NCBI RefSeq assembly: GCF_030316845.1
Contig: NZ_JASZYS010000001.1
Coordinates: forward strand, 744,001-808,000
DNA length: 64,000 nucleotides
Direction: 5' to 3'
Source: Variovorax davisae
Lineage (GTDB): Bacteria; Pseudomonadota; Gammaproteobacteria; Burkholderiales; Burkholderiaceae_C
The translations under genes and the position numbers were made by a program. Under the pieces are notes generated by a model. That model saw nothing but the letters and a program-made list of their open reading frames with translations. It searched no databases and was not told the DNA's origin. Shown here piece after piece: positions 6,934 to 15,916 of the stretch (positions within the stretch are counted from its first letter, which is position 1; every line of letters begins with the position of its first letter).

Positions 6934-7181
6934 GGGTCTCGAAGGGGCGCGCCGCGCCGGGCGTGAGCTTCCCGCGCCTGTTCGCCTGCGAGCCGCTGAC
7001 GCTCGATGAGTGCGGCCGGCTCTTGGGCATATCCCGCGAGCGTGTGCGCCAAGTCGAAGCCGAGGCGCTCGCAAAGTGCGCCGCGCGCCTGCGCGACAAG
7101 GGCTACCGGATTGAGGATCTTCTCGGCGAGGATCGGGATGCGCCGGGCCTGCGAGGGCGGCGCATTTACCGCAGCGAGTAA
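6930..7181 (+). CDS. Stand-alone sigma-70 region 4-like DNA-binding protein
   Basis: An 83-residue protein whose central part is a clear sigma region 4.2 helix-turn-helix: LTLDECGRLLGISRERVRQ, then VEAEALAKCAARLRDKG. The GISRERVRQIE-type signature is typical of region 4 of primary and alternative sigma factors that contact the -35 element. There is no region 2, so it cannot be a complete sigma factor. It may be a transcription activator or appropriator of the island, like phage-encoded region-4 proteins. It is the last gene of the coupled cluster. Confidence 0.65.
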   Translation: MRVSKGRAAPGVSFPRLFACEPLTLDECGRLLGISRERVRQVEAEALAKCAARLRDKGYRIEDLLGEDRDAPGLRGRRIYRSE

Positions 7182-7191
7182 TGCGCGATGC

Positions 7192-7284
7192 TCAGAACAG
7201 GGACCGCAAGGAATAGATCAGCGCCACCCATGTCAACCCCACGAGGCAGCACAGAGCGACGATCAGCTTTTCGAGTCGATTCAT
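7192..7284 (-). CDS. 30-residue single-pass membrane protein (candidate)
   Basis: A short leftward frame encodes MNRLEKL followed by a hydrophobic segment (IVALCCLVGLTWVALIYSL) and a basic end. It looks like a one-segment membrane peptide with two positive residues before the membrane part. No strong ribosome-binding site precedes the ATG at 7284. It lies 90 bp downstream of the AbiU2-like gene on the same strand and could be a membrane-active small protein of that unit. At this length coincidence cannot be excluded. Confidence 0.35.
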   Translation of the reverse strand: MNRLEKLIVALCCLVGLTWVALIYSLRSLF

Positions 7285-7374
7285 TGCGAACCACAGAATA
7301 CGCGAAGTCTCCGAGAAAAGCCCCGTATAGCGTTTTTCCGGGCCGCCGCTGCCTCGCATCGGGCGCGCCGAGAA

Positions 7375-8118
7375 TCACGCCTGCGGAGGCGCTACCCGCG
7401 GCTCAGCGGGCGTCGGCGCCCAGAACTCGCGGGCCATCTCGGATAGCTGCTTGTCGAGCGTCTCCCAAGCGAAGCCGGCATTGCGAACGACCATGCCAAC
7501 GAGGGCGACCGCTTGCTGGAGGGAGGCGATGGTCGGGGCGATCTCTCGCCACTTGAGCCCGAGCGCGGGGATATCGAGAAGTTGGTACTTGTCGGCAACG
7601 AAGCGGATCTCCGTATGCGCCGTCACCTTGTCCCGGATGGTGCGGAAGGCTTTCACTTCCGGCGAATCGGCGAGTTGCGAGACCAAGGCGAGCAGATCGC
7701 GAAGGTGCCGGTCGAACTCGTCCGCCCGCCCCGCGCGCTCGTCGATCTCCAGCAGTCGCAATGCCTCGGCGATCTCCGGATCTGTCTCGTTCTCGATGGA
7801 CGGAATCACCCACGCGGCATAGCGGGCCTTGAGCGCGGCGGCGAACTTTTCATCCCGCAGCGCCAATGCGATGTTGGAAAGGCTCGGCGCCCGCTCGTCG
7901 TTGTCCGTCGCCAGCTTCGCGATATCTTGAGCGCAGGAGAGGAACAGGGTGGTGCGCAAGGCGACCAGGCCGCGCCACTGCCGGCCGGAGCCGCGAGCGG
8001 CGCAGACGGCCTGATCGAACAACAGGGGATCGAGCATCGCGTAGCGCTCGCGCAGCGCCAGGAAGGCGTCCAGCAAATGCTCCGCGTGCGCCTCTAGCTT
8101 CTCGATCTGGGTTGGCAT
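7375..8118 (-). CDS. AbiU2-like HEPN-domain protein
   Basis: A 247-residue protein from ATG 8118, which has GGAG five bases upstream; an in-frame ATG at 8139 is less well placed. It is helical throughout. The key motif is IRDKVTAHTEIRF near residue 163, where R-x5-H fits the R-x4-6-H active-site motif of HEPN ribonucleases. The pattern RDK-x-x-AH followed by a DIPALGLKWREI segment resembles HEPN_AbiU2 proteins, named after lactococcal abortive-infection protein AbiU2. A role in phage exclusion or as an RNase toxin is inferred from family. The 88-residue protein encoded upstream could be its antidote or partner. Confidence 0.65.
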   Translation of the reverse strand: MPTQIEKLEAHAEHLLDAFLALRERYAMLDPLLFDQAVCAARGSGRQWRGLVALRTTLFLSCAQDIAKLATDNDERAPSLSNIALALRDEKFAAALKARYAAWVIPSIENETDPEIAEALRLLEIDERAGRADEFDRHLRDLLALVSQLADSPEVKAFRTIRDKVTAHTEIRFVADKYQLLDIPALGLKWREIAPTIASLQQAVALVGMVVRNAGFAWETLDKQLSEMAREFWAPTPAEPRVAPPQA

Positions 8119-8177
8119 GTCCGCTCCGCGCCCGACCATCGGGCCGGCGGATTCTCACCTACTTGCCGGCCCGGCCT

Positions 8178-8444
8178 TCAATGCCTCGGCGCGGCTGCCG
8201 CCGCAGCGTTCGCTCGCGCCACTCCTTCGGCGATCAGAGCCGACCCGCCACTGAGGCTCGCCAGGAATCCGAGCGTCACCTCGTTGGCAAGCTCCTCGGC
8301 GTTGCCGCGCGCCATGCCGCCGCCTTCGAGGCGCTCGGCGAGCCGCTCGCTCAAGTTGAGGAAAACCATAGCCGCCTGCGCGGCGATGCAATGGCGCGGC
8401 CCGACGATCTCGGCGAGGACGCGGGGTTTCGGATCTGCTTCCAT
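8178..8444 (-). CDS. Hypothetical protein upstream of the AbiU2-like gene
   Basis: An 88-residue helical, alanine-rich protein. The frame is open from 8573, but ATG 8444 is chosen because a strong GGAGGTAG box lies seven to eight bases upstream. The predicted helices include PRHCIAAQAAMVFLNLSERLAERL. The stop is 59 bp before the start of the HEPN gene, which fits a two-gene leftward operon. No family is recognised. An antitoxin or regulatory role is a guess from gene order only. Confidence 0.55.
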   Translation of the reverse strand: MEADPKPRVLAEIVGPRHCIAAQAAMVFLNLSERLAERLEGGGMARGNAEELANEVTLGFLASLSGGSALIAEGVARANAAAAAAPRH

Positions 8445-8496
8445 GGGGGCTACCTCCGGGGAGTGGTGCGCCGCATCTGGCGAATTGAATTGCTTA

Positions 8497-8566
8497 AAAG
8501 TTGAGCAACTTTGCGATGCTGATTTGGGTAATGTTGCACCCAAAATAGCCATATTTGCCCATATTT
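8497..8566. promoter_or_regulatory. AT-rich island end with inverted and direct repeats
   Basis: Three ordered repeats occur in an unusually AT-rich stretch. AAAGTT-GAGC-AACTTT is at 8497-8512. TTTGGGT (8523-8529) pairs with ACCCAAA (8538-8544). Two copies of CCATATTT are at 8549-8556 and 8559-8566 with a 10-bp period. This may hold the leftward promoter for the gene at 8444 and also the arm-type recombinase sites expected next to an attachment site. Both roles are inferences. The remaining sequence up to 8663 carries no gene. Confidence 0.45.
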
Positions 8567-8663
8567 TAGGCAAAGAGGGAAGAGCGCGAGACTGCCAGTT
8601 TTCTTAGACGCGACATAGACTTACATACGTTCGCGTAAGTAGGCATATACCTGCATCGTCGCC

Positions 8664-8708
8664 CTTTTAATCCGTTGGTCACAAGTTCGAATCTTGTACG
8701 TCCTACCA
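8664..8708 (+). other. Attachment site: 3' half of tRNA-Lys(UUU)
   Basis: From the anticodon loop onward the sequence is a good tRNA-Lys. CTTTTAA is at 8664-8670 with anticodon TTT at 8666-8668. The T-arm is ACAAG-TTCGAAT-CTTGT (8681-8697), the acceptor strand ACGTCCT is at 8698-8704, then A and CCA (8706-8708). The sequence before 8664 does not pair with TCCGT of the anticodon stem and offers no D-arm, so the tRNA is not functional here. It is the duplicated core left by integration into the tRNA gene. Confidence 0.85.
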
Positions 8709-8731
8709 CGATACCGCCTGTAGATACTGGA

Positions 8732-8764
8732 AAGCCTGCTATTGAAAAGATAGCAGGCTTTTTT
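8732..8764 (+). terminator. Intrinsic terminator of the tRNA-Lys locus
   Basis: AGCCTGCTAT (8733-8742) pairs perfectly with ATAGCAGGCT (8750-8759) around a 7-nt loop and is followed by TTTTT (8760-8764). It lies 24 bp after the tRNA CCA, where the original tRNA transcript would have ended. It now insulates the island from the chromosome. Confidence 0.85.
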
Positions 8765-8805
8765 CTTGAGGGTGCCGCGCAGGCGCATGGCAAAGCCGAT
8801 CGGTC

Positions 8806-9651
8806 TCAGCGCGCTGCCACCCGCACCAGCCGGGCCGCCTCTTCGGCGCGCGCGTCGTCGACCTCGCGCAGCACGCCGCCCAGATCCACCGGCCCGCTCG
8901 GGCGCGCGAAGGTGCCCGTCAGGGCCGAGCCGGGGTGCAACTCGCCGCGTTCGTAGAGGTTCCATATCTCCTCGCCGTAGCGGGTGGCAAGCAACTCGGG
9001 CGCGGCCTGACCGAAGAAGGCGGCGAGGTTCGCCACGTCACGCAGCAGCATCCGCCGCGCGTGGTTGTTGCCCGCGGCATCGACCGCCTGCGGCAAGTCG
9101 ATGATCACGGGGCCGTCGGCGGCCAGCAGCACGTTGAACTCCGAGAGATCGCCGTGCACCACACCCGCACACAGCATGCGAACCACTTCCGCCAGCAGCG
9201 TCGCGTGGTGCAGTCGGGCGTCCTCGGGCGAGAACACCACGTCGTTCAGGCGCGGTGCGGCATCGCCCTGCGCGTCGGCGACCAGTTCCATCAGCAGCAC
9301 GCCATCGCAGAAGTTGTGAGGCTGCGGCACGCGCACGCCGGCGGCGGCCAGCCTGTAGAGGGCGTCGACTTCGGCGCTTTGCCACGCGGCCTCGGTCGCC
9401 TGCCGGCCGAATTTCGTGCCCTTGGCCATCGCGCGCTGCAGGCGCGTGTTCTTGACCTTGCGGTTCTCGGTGTAGTCCACTGCCTGGCGAAAGCTGCGCT
9501 GGGTGGCTTCCTTGTAGATCTTGGCGCAGCGTGTCTCGTCGCCGCAGCGCACCACGTAGACCATCGCTTCCTTGCCGCTCATGAGCTGGCGAACCACGCT
9601 GTCGATCAGTCCTTCGTCGATGAGCGCTTGCAGTCGGGGGGGTGCTTTCAT
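8806..9651 (-). CDS. RIO1-family serine protein kinase
   Basis: A 281-residue RIO-type kinase. SGKEAMVYVVRCGDETRCAKIYK at residues 23-45 gives the nucleotide loop and the ATP-binding lysine. HGDLSEFNVLL near residue 165 is the catalytic loop, and VIIDLPQAVD near residue 181 is the metal-binding segment. Bacterial RIO kinases are widespread but their substrates are largely unknown. The start at 9651 (MKAPPRLQ) is chosen because it gives an ATGA overlap with the upstream small gene; the frame stays open further upstream. The C-terminal tail after residue 255 is variable. Confidence 0.88.
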   Translation of the reverse strand: MKAPPRLQALIDEGLIDSVVRQLMSGKEAMVYVVRCGDETRCAKIYKEATQRSFRQAVDYTENRKVKNTRLQRAMAKGTKFGRQATEAAWQSAEVDALYRLAAAGVRVPQPHNFCDGVLLMELVADAQGDAAPRLNDVVFSPEDARLHHATLLAEVVRMLCAGVVHGDLSEFNVLLAADGPVIIDLPQAVDAAGNNHARRMLLRDVANLAAFFGQAAPELLATRYGEEIWNLYERGELHPGSALTGTFARPSGPVDLGGVLREVDDARAEEAARLVRVAAR

Positions 9652-9989
9652 GGCGCATTCTGCCTGCCCGGCGCTTCGCCTCGCGTCGAGGACGCCGGCG
9701 CCTGCAGCGGCAAGGGCGCCGAGGGCTTGTCGAGGTCGAGCCTGGACACCCAGGATGCGACGGCATAGATGCGGAGCAGGCAGGCCGAGTACGCCCCCCA
9801 CGCCGCGCGGTGCCGGCACTCCAGTTCATCGAGCGCCGCGATTTCCTGCTCGCTCGGGGCCGGGCACCCGGTGCACAGGTGGTCCCCCGCCTGTTCGATC
9901 AGGCGCTCGCGCTCGGCGGCTGCGCTGGCCCTGCTGGCGAGCCACGCCCCCCACAGGCGGGCCAGCTCTGCCCGGTCGTTCGAATCCAA
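9648..9989 (-). CDS. Hypothetical protein coupled to the RIO kinase, probable TTG start
   Basis: A protein of about 113 residues. No ATG or GTG is suitably placed; TTG at 9989 has AGGA at ribosome-binding distance (9996-9999 on the complementary strand), so it is the proposed start. The protein is helical (DRAELARLWGAWLASR) with a CTGC-containing segment and a second long helical region (EIAALDELECRHRAAWGAYSA, interrupted). The stop overlaps the kinase start, so the two are translationally coupled. The family is not recognised and the last 25 residues are low-complexity. Confidence 0.5.
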   Translation of the reverse strand: MDSNDRAELARLWGAWLASRASAAAERERLIEQAGDHLCTGCPAPSEQEIAALDELECRHRAAWGAYSACLLRIYAVASWVSRLDLDKPSAPLPLQAPASSTRGEAPGRQNAP

Positions 9990-10216
9990 GGTGCGTCCTT
10001 CAATGACACCTAAAATTAGTACATTTGGGTTACTTTGTCTGTAGGCCACGTGTGCTCGCGGATCTCGCTTCGGGAGGCGGGCTGCGTCCAGCGTCCCGGC
10101 GAAACGCAACCTGCAGTTGCGCCCGTTTACGCCACCTTTGCAGTTCTTCGGTGCACGCCGTCCGACGCACCCGCGTTGACTGTGAACGGGGCAGTTGCCT
10201 CGCACAGGAGATTCGA

Positions 10217-10636
10217 ATGCATGCAGGTCGCTCGGTGTTGGTCAAGTTGGCAGCGGTCGGCGTTCTCGCCGTCGCAGCACTCTCAGGCGCCGCTTCGGCC
10301 AGCGCTGGCACGAACTGGTCGGTGGGCATCGCCTTGCCTGGCGTGGTCGTCGGCGCGGGCGAGTCGGCGCCGTATTACCAGCCGGCGCCTGTCTATGCGC
10401 CTCCAGCCCCCGTGTACTACCAGCCGGCGCCGGTGTACCGCACGGCGCCCCCGATGACCTACGCACCAGCGCCCGTCTACTATGAGCCGGGGTATCGCGG
10501 CGAGGGGCGCCGCAGCTATCGATCGGAATGGGATGGCGGTCGCCGCTGGGACCGTCGCGACTGGCGGCATGAACGCCGCGAGGAACGCCGCGAGGAACGC
10601 CGCGAGGAACGCCGCGGATGGGGCGATCGCGACTGA
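10217..10636 (+). CDS. Secreted Pro/Tyr-rich protein with basic repeat tail
   Basis: A 139-residue protein. An N-terminal signal peptide (residues 1-31: basic start, VLAVAALSGAASASA cleavage area) is followed by repeated PAPVY/APPAPVYYQ units at residues 50-95, similar to 'PXPV repeat' envelope proteins found in Comamonadaceae. The C-terminus is Arg/Glu-rich with the REER-type repeat encoded by a 12-bp DNA repeat. ACAGGAG precedes ATG 10217; the frame is open further upstream but that part lacks a signal sequence. A periplasmic or surface location is likely and the function is unknown. Confidence 0.75.
   Translation: MHAGRSVLVKLAAVGVLAVAALSGAASASAGTNWSVGIALPGVVVGAGESAPYYQPAPVYAPPAPVYYQPAPVYRTAPPMTYAPAPVYYEPGYRGEGRRSYRSEWDGGRRWDRRDWRHERREERREERREERRGWGDRD
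10571..10618 (+). repeat. In-gene 12-bp tandem repeat
   Basis: GAACGCCGCGAG is repeated at 10571, 10583 and 10595, and a fourth nearly identical copy starts at 10607. Each unit adds four residues (ERRE-type) to the basic/acidic tail of the secreted protein. Copy number is likely to vary between strains by slippage, without a frame change because the unit is a multiple of three. Confidence 0.85.
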
Positions 10637-10660
10637 GCGAGGACTGAACCCGCACGACAA

Positions 10661-10683
10661 AAAGGCCGTTCAAGACGGCCTTT
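10661..10683. terminator. Bidirectional terminator
   Basis: AAAGGCCGT (10661-10669) pairs with ACGGCCTTT (10675-10683) around a 5-nt loop. A-run and T-run flanks allow it to end both the secreted-protein gene (rightward) and the 76-residue gene (leftward). Confidence 0.7.
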
Positions 10684-10706
10684 GCTCTGCGTGGGGGGTC
10701 GGGGAC

Positions 10707-10937
10707 TTACACGGCTTCGTTGCCGTCCAGCGCGGCAGAGTGGCGGGAGCCCGCGATCGCCGACACCACGCCCACGGCGCTGGCACGCAGCAGTTCCTGG
10801 CGCAAGGCCGCCTCCAGCAACCTGCGTGCCGTGTCCGGCCGGTCGTGGTCGTACTCTTCATCCAACTCGCAGTGCAGGTAGTAGTCGACCCTGGCCATGA
10901 GCCTCTCGACCGACGCTGCGAGGTCTGTCTCGTTCAT
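10707..10937 (-). CDS. Small hypothetical protein
   Basis: A 76-residue protein with a strong GGAGGAG box before ATG 10937. The N-terminal part is acidic (DYYLHCELDEEYDHD) and the middle helical (ARRLLEAALRQELLRASAVGVV). No family is recognised. It is a single leftward gene between the secreted protein and the YcjF-like gene. The following gap 10938-11134 (197 bp) carries its promoter region and nothing else that can be supported. Confidence 0.65.
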   Translation of the reverse strand: MNETDLAASVERLMARVDYYLHCELDEEYDHDRPDTARRLLEAALRQELLRASAVGVVSAIAGSRHSAALDGNEAV

Positions 10938-11134
10938 ATTCCCGCTCCTCCGAACCAGTCGCGCGGATACGACCTTGGTTTGATCTCGACTTCCTCTTTG
11001 TCACACGCTCGACGCATTCAAGCGCCAAGTGTGCGAGTCATCTCATTATCCGCCCGCTCGTGCAATAGCCTCCCATCCGTTGTCGTCGTAGGCCAACAAC
11101 TCGTTCACATTGATAATTTTCCAACTCTTTGGTA

Positions 11135-11698
11135 CTAGCGCAGCCGGAGTCGATTCCATGCGCTGGTCAGCCTGGAGGGTCGCACGGGCGGCGTCGGCCG
11201 CTCGGCCGGGGGCGGCGGCAGCTGGTGCCGCACGGCCTGCGCCACCCGGACGCAGTCCTTGATGTGCAGTTCGCCCAGCGAGCGGAGGGCGGCGTAACTG
11301 AGTGTGGCAGAGACCACTTGCCCGGCCAGCGGAACGAAGCGGGCCGCCTGGCTGGCGGTCAGCTTGACACCGGCATGGCGCGCCAGCGCGACCAACAGGT
11401 CGCGGGTCACCAGGCGGCCCACCAGCAGCGCGCCGACGGTGGCCGCGGCCTTGCGGATGCGCTCGCGCTCATGCGGCGCCAGTCGCTCGACCTGGGTGAC
11501 TGAAAGCCCGAATTCGGTACTGATCTGCGGCACCACGCGGGCCAGCAGGGCCGCGTCGGCGGCCCAGTCGAGTCCCGGAATGGGCATCGCGCCGATGGCC
11601 GCCGCCATCATCGCCTTGCGGCCCAGCAGCCGGCGGCTGCGCCGGATGGCGGCAATCAGCTGGGGGTCACCCTGCGCGAGTTCGATGGCGGAAGACAT
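11135..11698 (-). CDS. DUF697/YcjF-like membrane-associated protein
   Basis: A 187-residue protein. A hydrophobic segment (MMAAAIGAMPIPGLDWAADAALL, interrupted by the PIPG motif) lies at residues 29-52. A second glycine/valine-rich segment (RFVPLAGQVVSATLSYAAL) is at residues 118-136, followed by LGELHIKDC. The PIPGLD motif and the spacing to a second P-x-G segment are typical of DUF697/YcjF-type proteins. Its role is unknown. It lies 12 bp downstream of the ABC-F gene on the same strand and may share its transcript. Confidence 0.65.
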   Translation of the reverse strand: MSSAIELAQGDPQLIAAIRRSRRLLGRKAMMAAAIGAMPIPGLDWAADAALLARVVPQISTEFGLSVTQVERLAPHERERIRKAAATVGALLVGRLVTRDLLVALARHAGVKLTASQAARFVPLAGQVVSATLSYAALRSLGELHIKDCVRVAQAVRHQLPPPPAERPTPPVRPSRLTSAWNRLRLR

Positions 11699-11710
11699 TC
11701 CGCCCCATTA

Positions 11711-13732
<2,022 letters not shown>

Positions 13733-13852
13733 GGATAGGGGACCGTAGGGGCGATTATCCCGTGCGCGGCCAGGCGGCCTGGCGCGAGGGGGCATCGCCC
13801 GATGCAAGGGGCGCAGCCGAAGCTGCAGGAAGGCGGCGGAAGACGGGCGTCG

Positions 13853-14734
13853 CTAAGGCTGGCCGGCGGCCGCCAGCAGGGCCTCGCGGGTCACGAGCAG
13901 GACCTGGTCCTCGCCGGCCGAGCTTTCGAGCCAGACCACTTCGAGCTGCCCGAAGGCGGCCTCGAAATGGGCGCGCTCGTTGCCGATCTCGAGCACCAGC
14001 ACGGCCTGCGCGCTCATGCGCGACGGCGCGTCGGCGAACAACCGCCGCACGAAGTCCATGCCGTCGCTGCCGCCGGCCAGCGCCAGCTCGGGTTCGGCCC
14101 GGTATTCGGCCGGCAGCGCGGCCATGCTCGCGCTGTTGACGTAGGGCGGGTTGCACAGCACCAGGTCGTACGGGCCGGGCACTTCGGCCAGGCCATCGGA
14201 ATGGACCAGCCTGACGCGGGCGTCGAGCTGGTGCCGGCTGACGTTGATCGCCGCCACTTCGAGCGCCTCGAGCGACAGGTCGGCCGCGTCCACGCTGACC
14301 TCCGGATAGGTCAGGGCGGCGAGGATCGCCAGGCTGCCGTTGCCGGTGCACAGGTCGAGCACGCACCGGGTGTGGTCGCCGAGCCAGTAGTCGATGGAAC
14401 CGTCGGCGATCAGTTCGGCGATGAAGCTGCGCGGCACGATGGCGCGTTCGTCGACGTAGAAGGGCACGCCCTGCAGCCAGGCCTCCCGGGTCAGGTAGGC
14501 GGCCGGCTTGCGGGTGGCGATGCGCTGCGCGAACAGCTCGCCGATGCGCGCCGCATCGGCGGGCGATACCGCCTGCTCGGCCACCGCGTCGAGTTCGTCC
14601 AGCGGCAGGCCCAGGCGCCATAGCACCAGCCAGACCGCTTCGTCGAAGGCGTTGTCGGTGCCGTGGCCGAAGGCCACGCCGGCGTCGGCCAGCTGCTTGG
14701 CACCGGCCTCGATCAAGGCAATGACGGTGCTCAT
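13853..14734 (-). CDS. prmB: 50S ribosomal protein L3 glutamine methyltransferase
   Basis: A 293-residue protein of the PrmB/HemK-type N5-glutamine methyltransferase group that modifies ribosomal protein L3. The SAM site is [12 protein letters not shown] near residue 117, the acidic VDAADLS follows, and the catalytic LVLCNPPYV motif is near residue 183. The N-terminal helical domain ([18 protein letters not shown]) is the PrmB substrate-binding region. The start at 14734 overlaps the stop of dapE (ATGA), so it is the last gene of the dap cluster transcript. Confidence 0.93.
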   Translation of the reverse strand: MSTVIALIEAGAKQLADAGVAFGHGTDNAFDEAVWLVLWRLGLPLDELDAVAEQAVSPADAARIGELFAQRIATRKPAAYLTREAWLQGVPFYVDERAIVPRSFIAELIADGSIDYWLGDHTRCVLDLCTGNGSLAILAALTYPEVSVDAADLSLEALEVAAINVSRHQLDARVRLVHSDGLAEVPGPYDLVLCNPPYVNSASMAALPAEYRAEPELALAGGSDGMDFVRRLFADAPSRMSAQAVLVLEIGNERAHFEAAFGQLEVVWLESSAGEDQVLLVTREALLAAAGQP

Positions 14735-15900
14735 GTCGCCAGCGCTTCGAGCCGTTCGAGCGTGCGGCGGTAGATGTTCTTGAGCGGCTCGATGTCGGCC
14801 ACCGCGATGTGCTCGTCGATCTTGTGAATGCTGGCGTTGACCGGGCCGAGTTCGACCACCTGGCGGCAGATCTTGGCGATGAAGCGCGCGTCGCTGGTGC
14901 CGCCGCTGGTCGACAGCTCGGTCTGGAGGCCGGTCTCGTCGCGGATCGCCTGTTGCACCGCTTCGACCAGCGCGCCGGGCACCGTGAGGAAGGGCAGGCC
15001 GCCGACCGTCCAGGCCAGCTGGTGGTCGAGGCCGTGGGCGTCGAGCACCGAGGCCACGCGCTGCTGCAGCGACTCGGGGGTCGATTCGGTCGAGAAGCGG
15101 AAGTTGAAATCGATCACGGCCGCGCCCGGGATCACATTGCTGGCGCCGGTGCCCGCATGGATGTTGCTGATCTGCCAGCTGGTCGGCTGGAAATGATCGT
15201 TGCCGGCGTCCCAGCCGCCGGCCGCGTTGAGCGCGACCAGTTCGGCCAGCGCCGGCGCGAAGGCATGCACCGGGTTCTTCGCCAGGTGCGGGTAGGCGAT
15301 GTGGCCCTGCACGCCGTGGACCGTGAGCCGGCCGCTCATGGTGCCGCGGCGGCCGTTCTTGATCATGTCGCCGCAGCGCTCGACCGAGGTCGGCTCGCCG
15401 ACGATGCAGTAGTCGATCGCCTCGCCGCGCGCGGCCAGATGGTTGCAGACCACCACCGTGCCATCGACGCCGGGGCCTTCCTCGTCGCTGGTGAGGAGCA
15501 GCGCCAGGGTGAGGCGCGGGCTGGGCGTGGCGGACAGGAATTCCTCGATGGCGACCACGAAGGCGGCCAGCGAAGTCTTCATGTCGCAGGCGCCGCGGCC
15601 GTACAGGCGGCCGTCCCGGTGGGTCGGGGTGAACGGGTGGCTGCTCCACTGCTCGATCGGGCCGGTCGGCACGACGTCGGTGTGGCCGGCGAAGGCCATG
15701 GTCTTGGGCCGGTCGCCGCTGCCGGGGCGCACCGCCCACAGGTTGGTGACGCGGAAGTCGGCCGGGCCGCTTTCGATGGTCTCGAGCCGGAAGCCGAGCC
15801 GCGCCAGGCGCTCGCCGAGGATCTGCTGGCAGCCGCCGTCGTCGGGCGTGACCGAGGGGCGGGAGATCAGTTGTTCGGCGAGCTGGAGCGTTCGGGACAT
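14731..15900 (-). CDS. dapE: Succinyl-diaminopimelate desuccinylase
   Basis: A 389-residue M20 family zinc enzyme that hydrolyses N-succinyl-LL-2,6-diaminopimelate to LL-diaminopimelate for lysine and peptidoglycan. The metal ligands are visible in [12 protein letters not shown] (residues 69-80), GRGACDMK (about 100) and [11 protein letters not shown] (about 135). A dimerisation domain is at about residues 180-290. Length is near the usual 375-385. It is downstream of the PilT/U gene by 16 bp and coupled to prmB, forming part of dapC-dapD-pilU-dapE-prmB. Confidence 0.95.
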   Translation of the reverse strand: MSRTLQLAEQLISRPSVTPDDGGCQQILGERLARLGFRLETIESGPADFRVTNLWAVRPGSGDRPKTMAFAGHTDVVPTGPIEQWSSHPFTPTHRDGRLYGRGACDMKTSLAAFVVAIEEFLSATPSPRLTLALLLTSDEEGPGVDGTVVVCNHLAARGEAIDYCIVGEPTSVERCGDMIKNGRRGTMSGRLTVHGVQGHIAYPHLAKNPVHAFAPALAELVALNAAGGWDAGNDHFQPTSWQISNIHAGTGASNVIPGAAVIDFNFRFSTESTPESLQQRVASVLDAHGLDHQLAWTVGGLPFLTVPGALVEAVQQAIRDETGLQTELSTSGGTSDARFIAKICRQVVELGPVNASIHKIDEHIAVADIEPLKNIYRRTLERLEALAT

Positions 15901-15916
15901 CGAGGGAGCAGGTGGG

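Larger units (their letters stand above)
1..8708. mobile_element. Right-hand part of an integrative island at tRNA-Lys
   Basis: This block of short, mostly unrecognised, tightly overlapping genes stops at a tRNA-Lys 3' half (8664-8708), after which normal chromosomal genes begin. It holds an HTH/excisionase-like gene, a CHC2 zinc-finger protein, a RepA-like helicase, a repeat-rich candidate origin and two HEPN-containing cassettes. No integrase, capsid or conjugation gene is seen in the visible part. Because the tRNA remnant on the right is a 3' half on the + strand, the intact tRNA should lie beyond the left end of the window. The class of element (satellite, mobilisable island or plasmid-like prophage) is an inference and remains open. 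Confidence 0.75.

Noticed and set aside
7166..7378. A 70-codon leftward frame in the gap after the sigma-like gene
   Set aside because: It overlaps the better candidate 30-residue membrane peptide in another frame and shows no domain or ribosome-binding site.
8641..8708. A functional tRNA-Lys gene
   Set aside because: Only the part from the anticodon loop to CCA is present. The upstream bases do not pair with the anticodon stem and no D-arm or 5' acceptor strand exists.
8709..8805. Additional island genes to the right of the tRNA fragment
   Set aside because: After the CCA there is a perfect terminator and then the end of the RIO kinase gene, so the island ends at the tRNA remnant.
10571..10618. 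Regulatory iterons
   Set aside because: The 12-bp repeats are inside a coding region, in frame, and explain a charged repeat tail of the protein.
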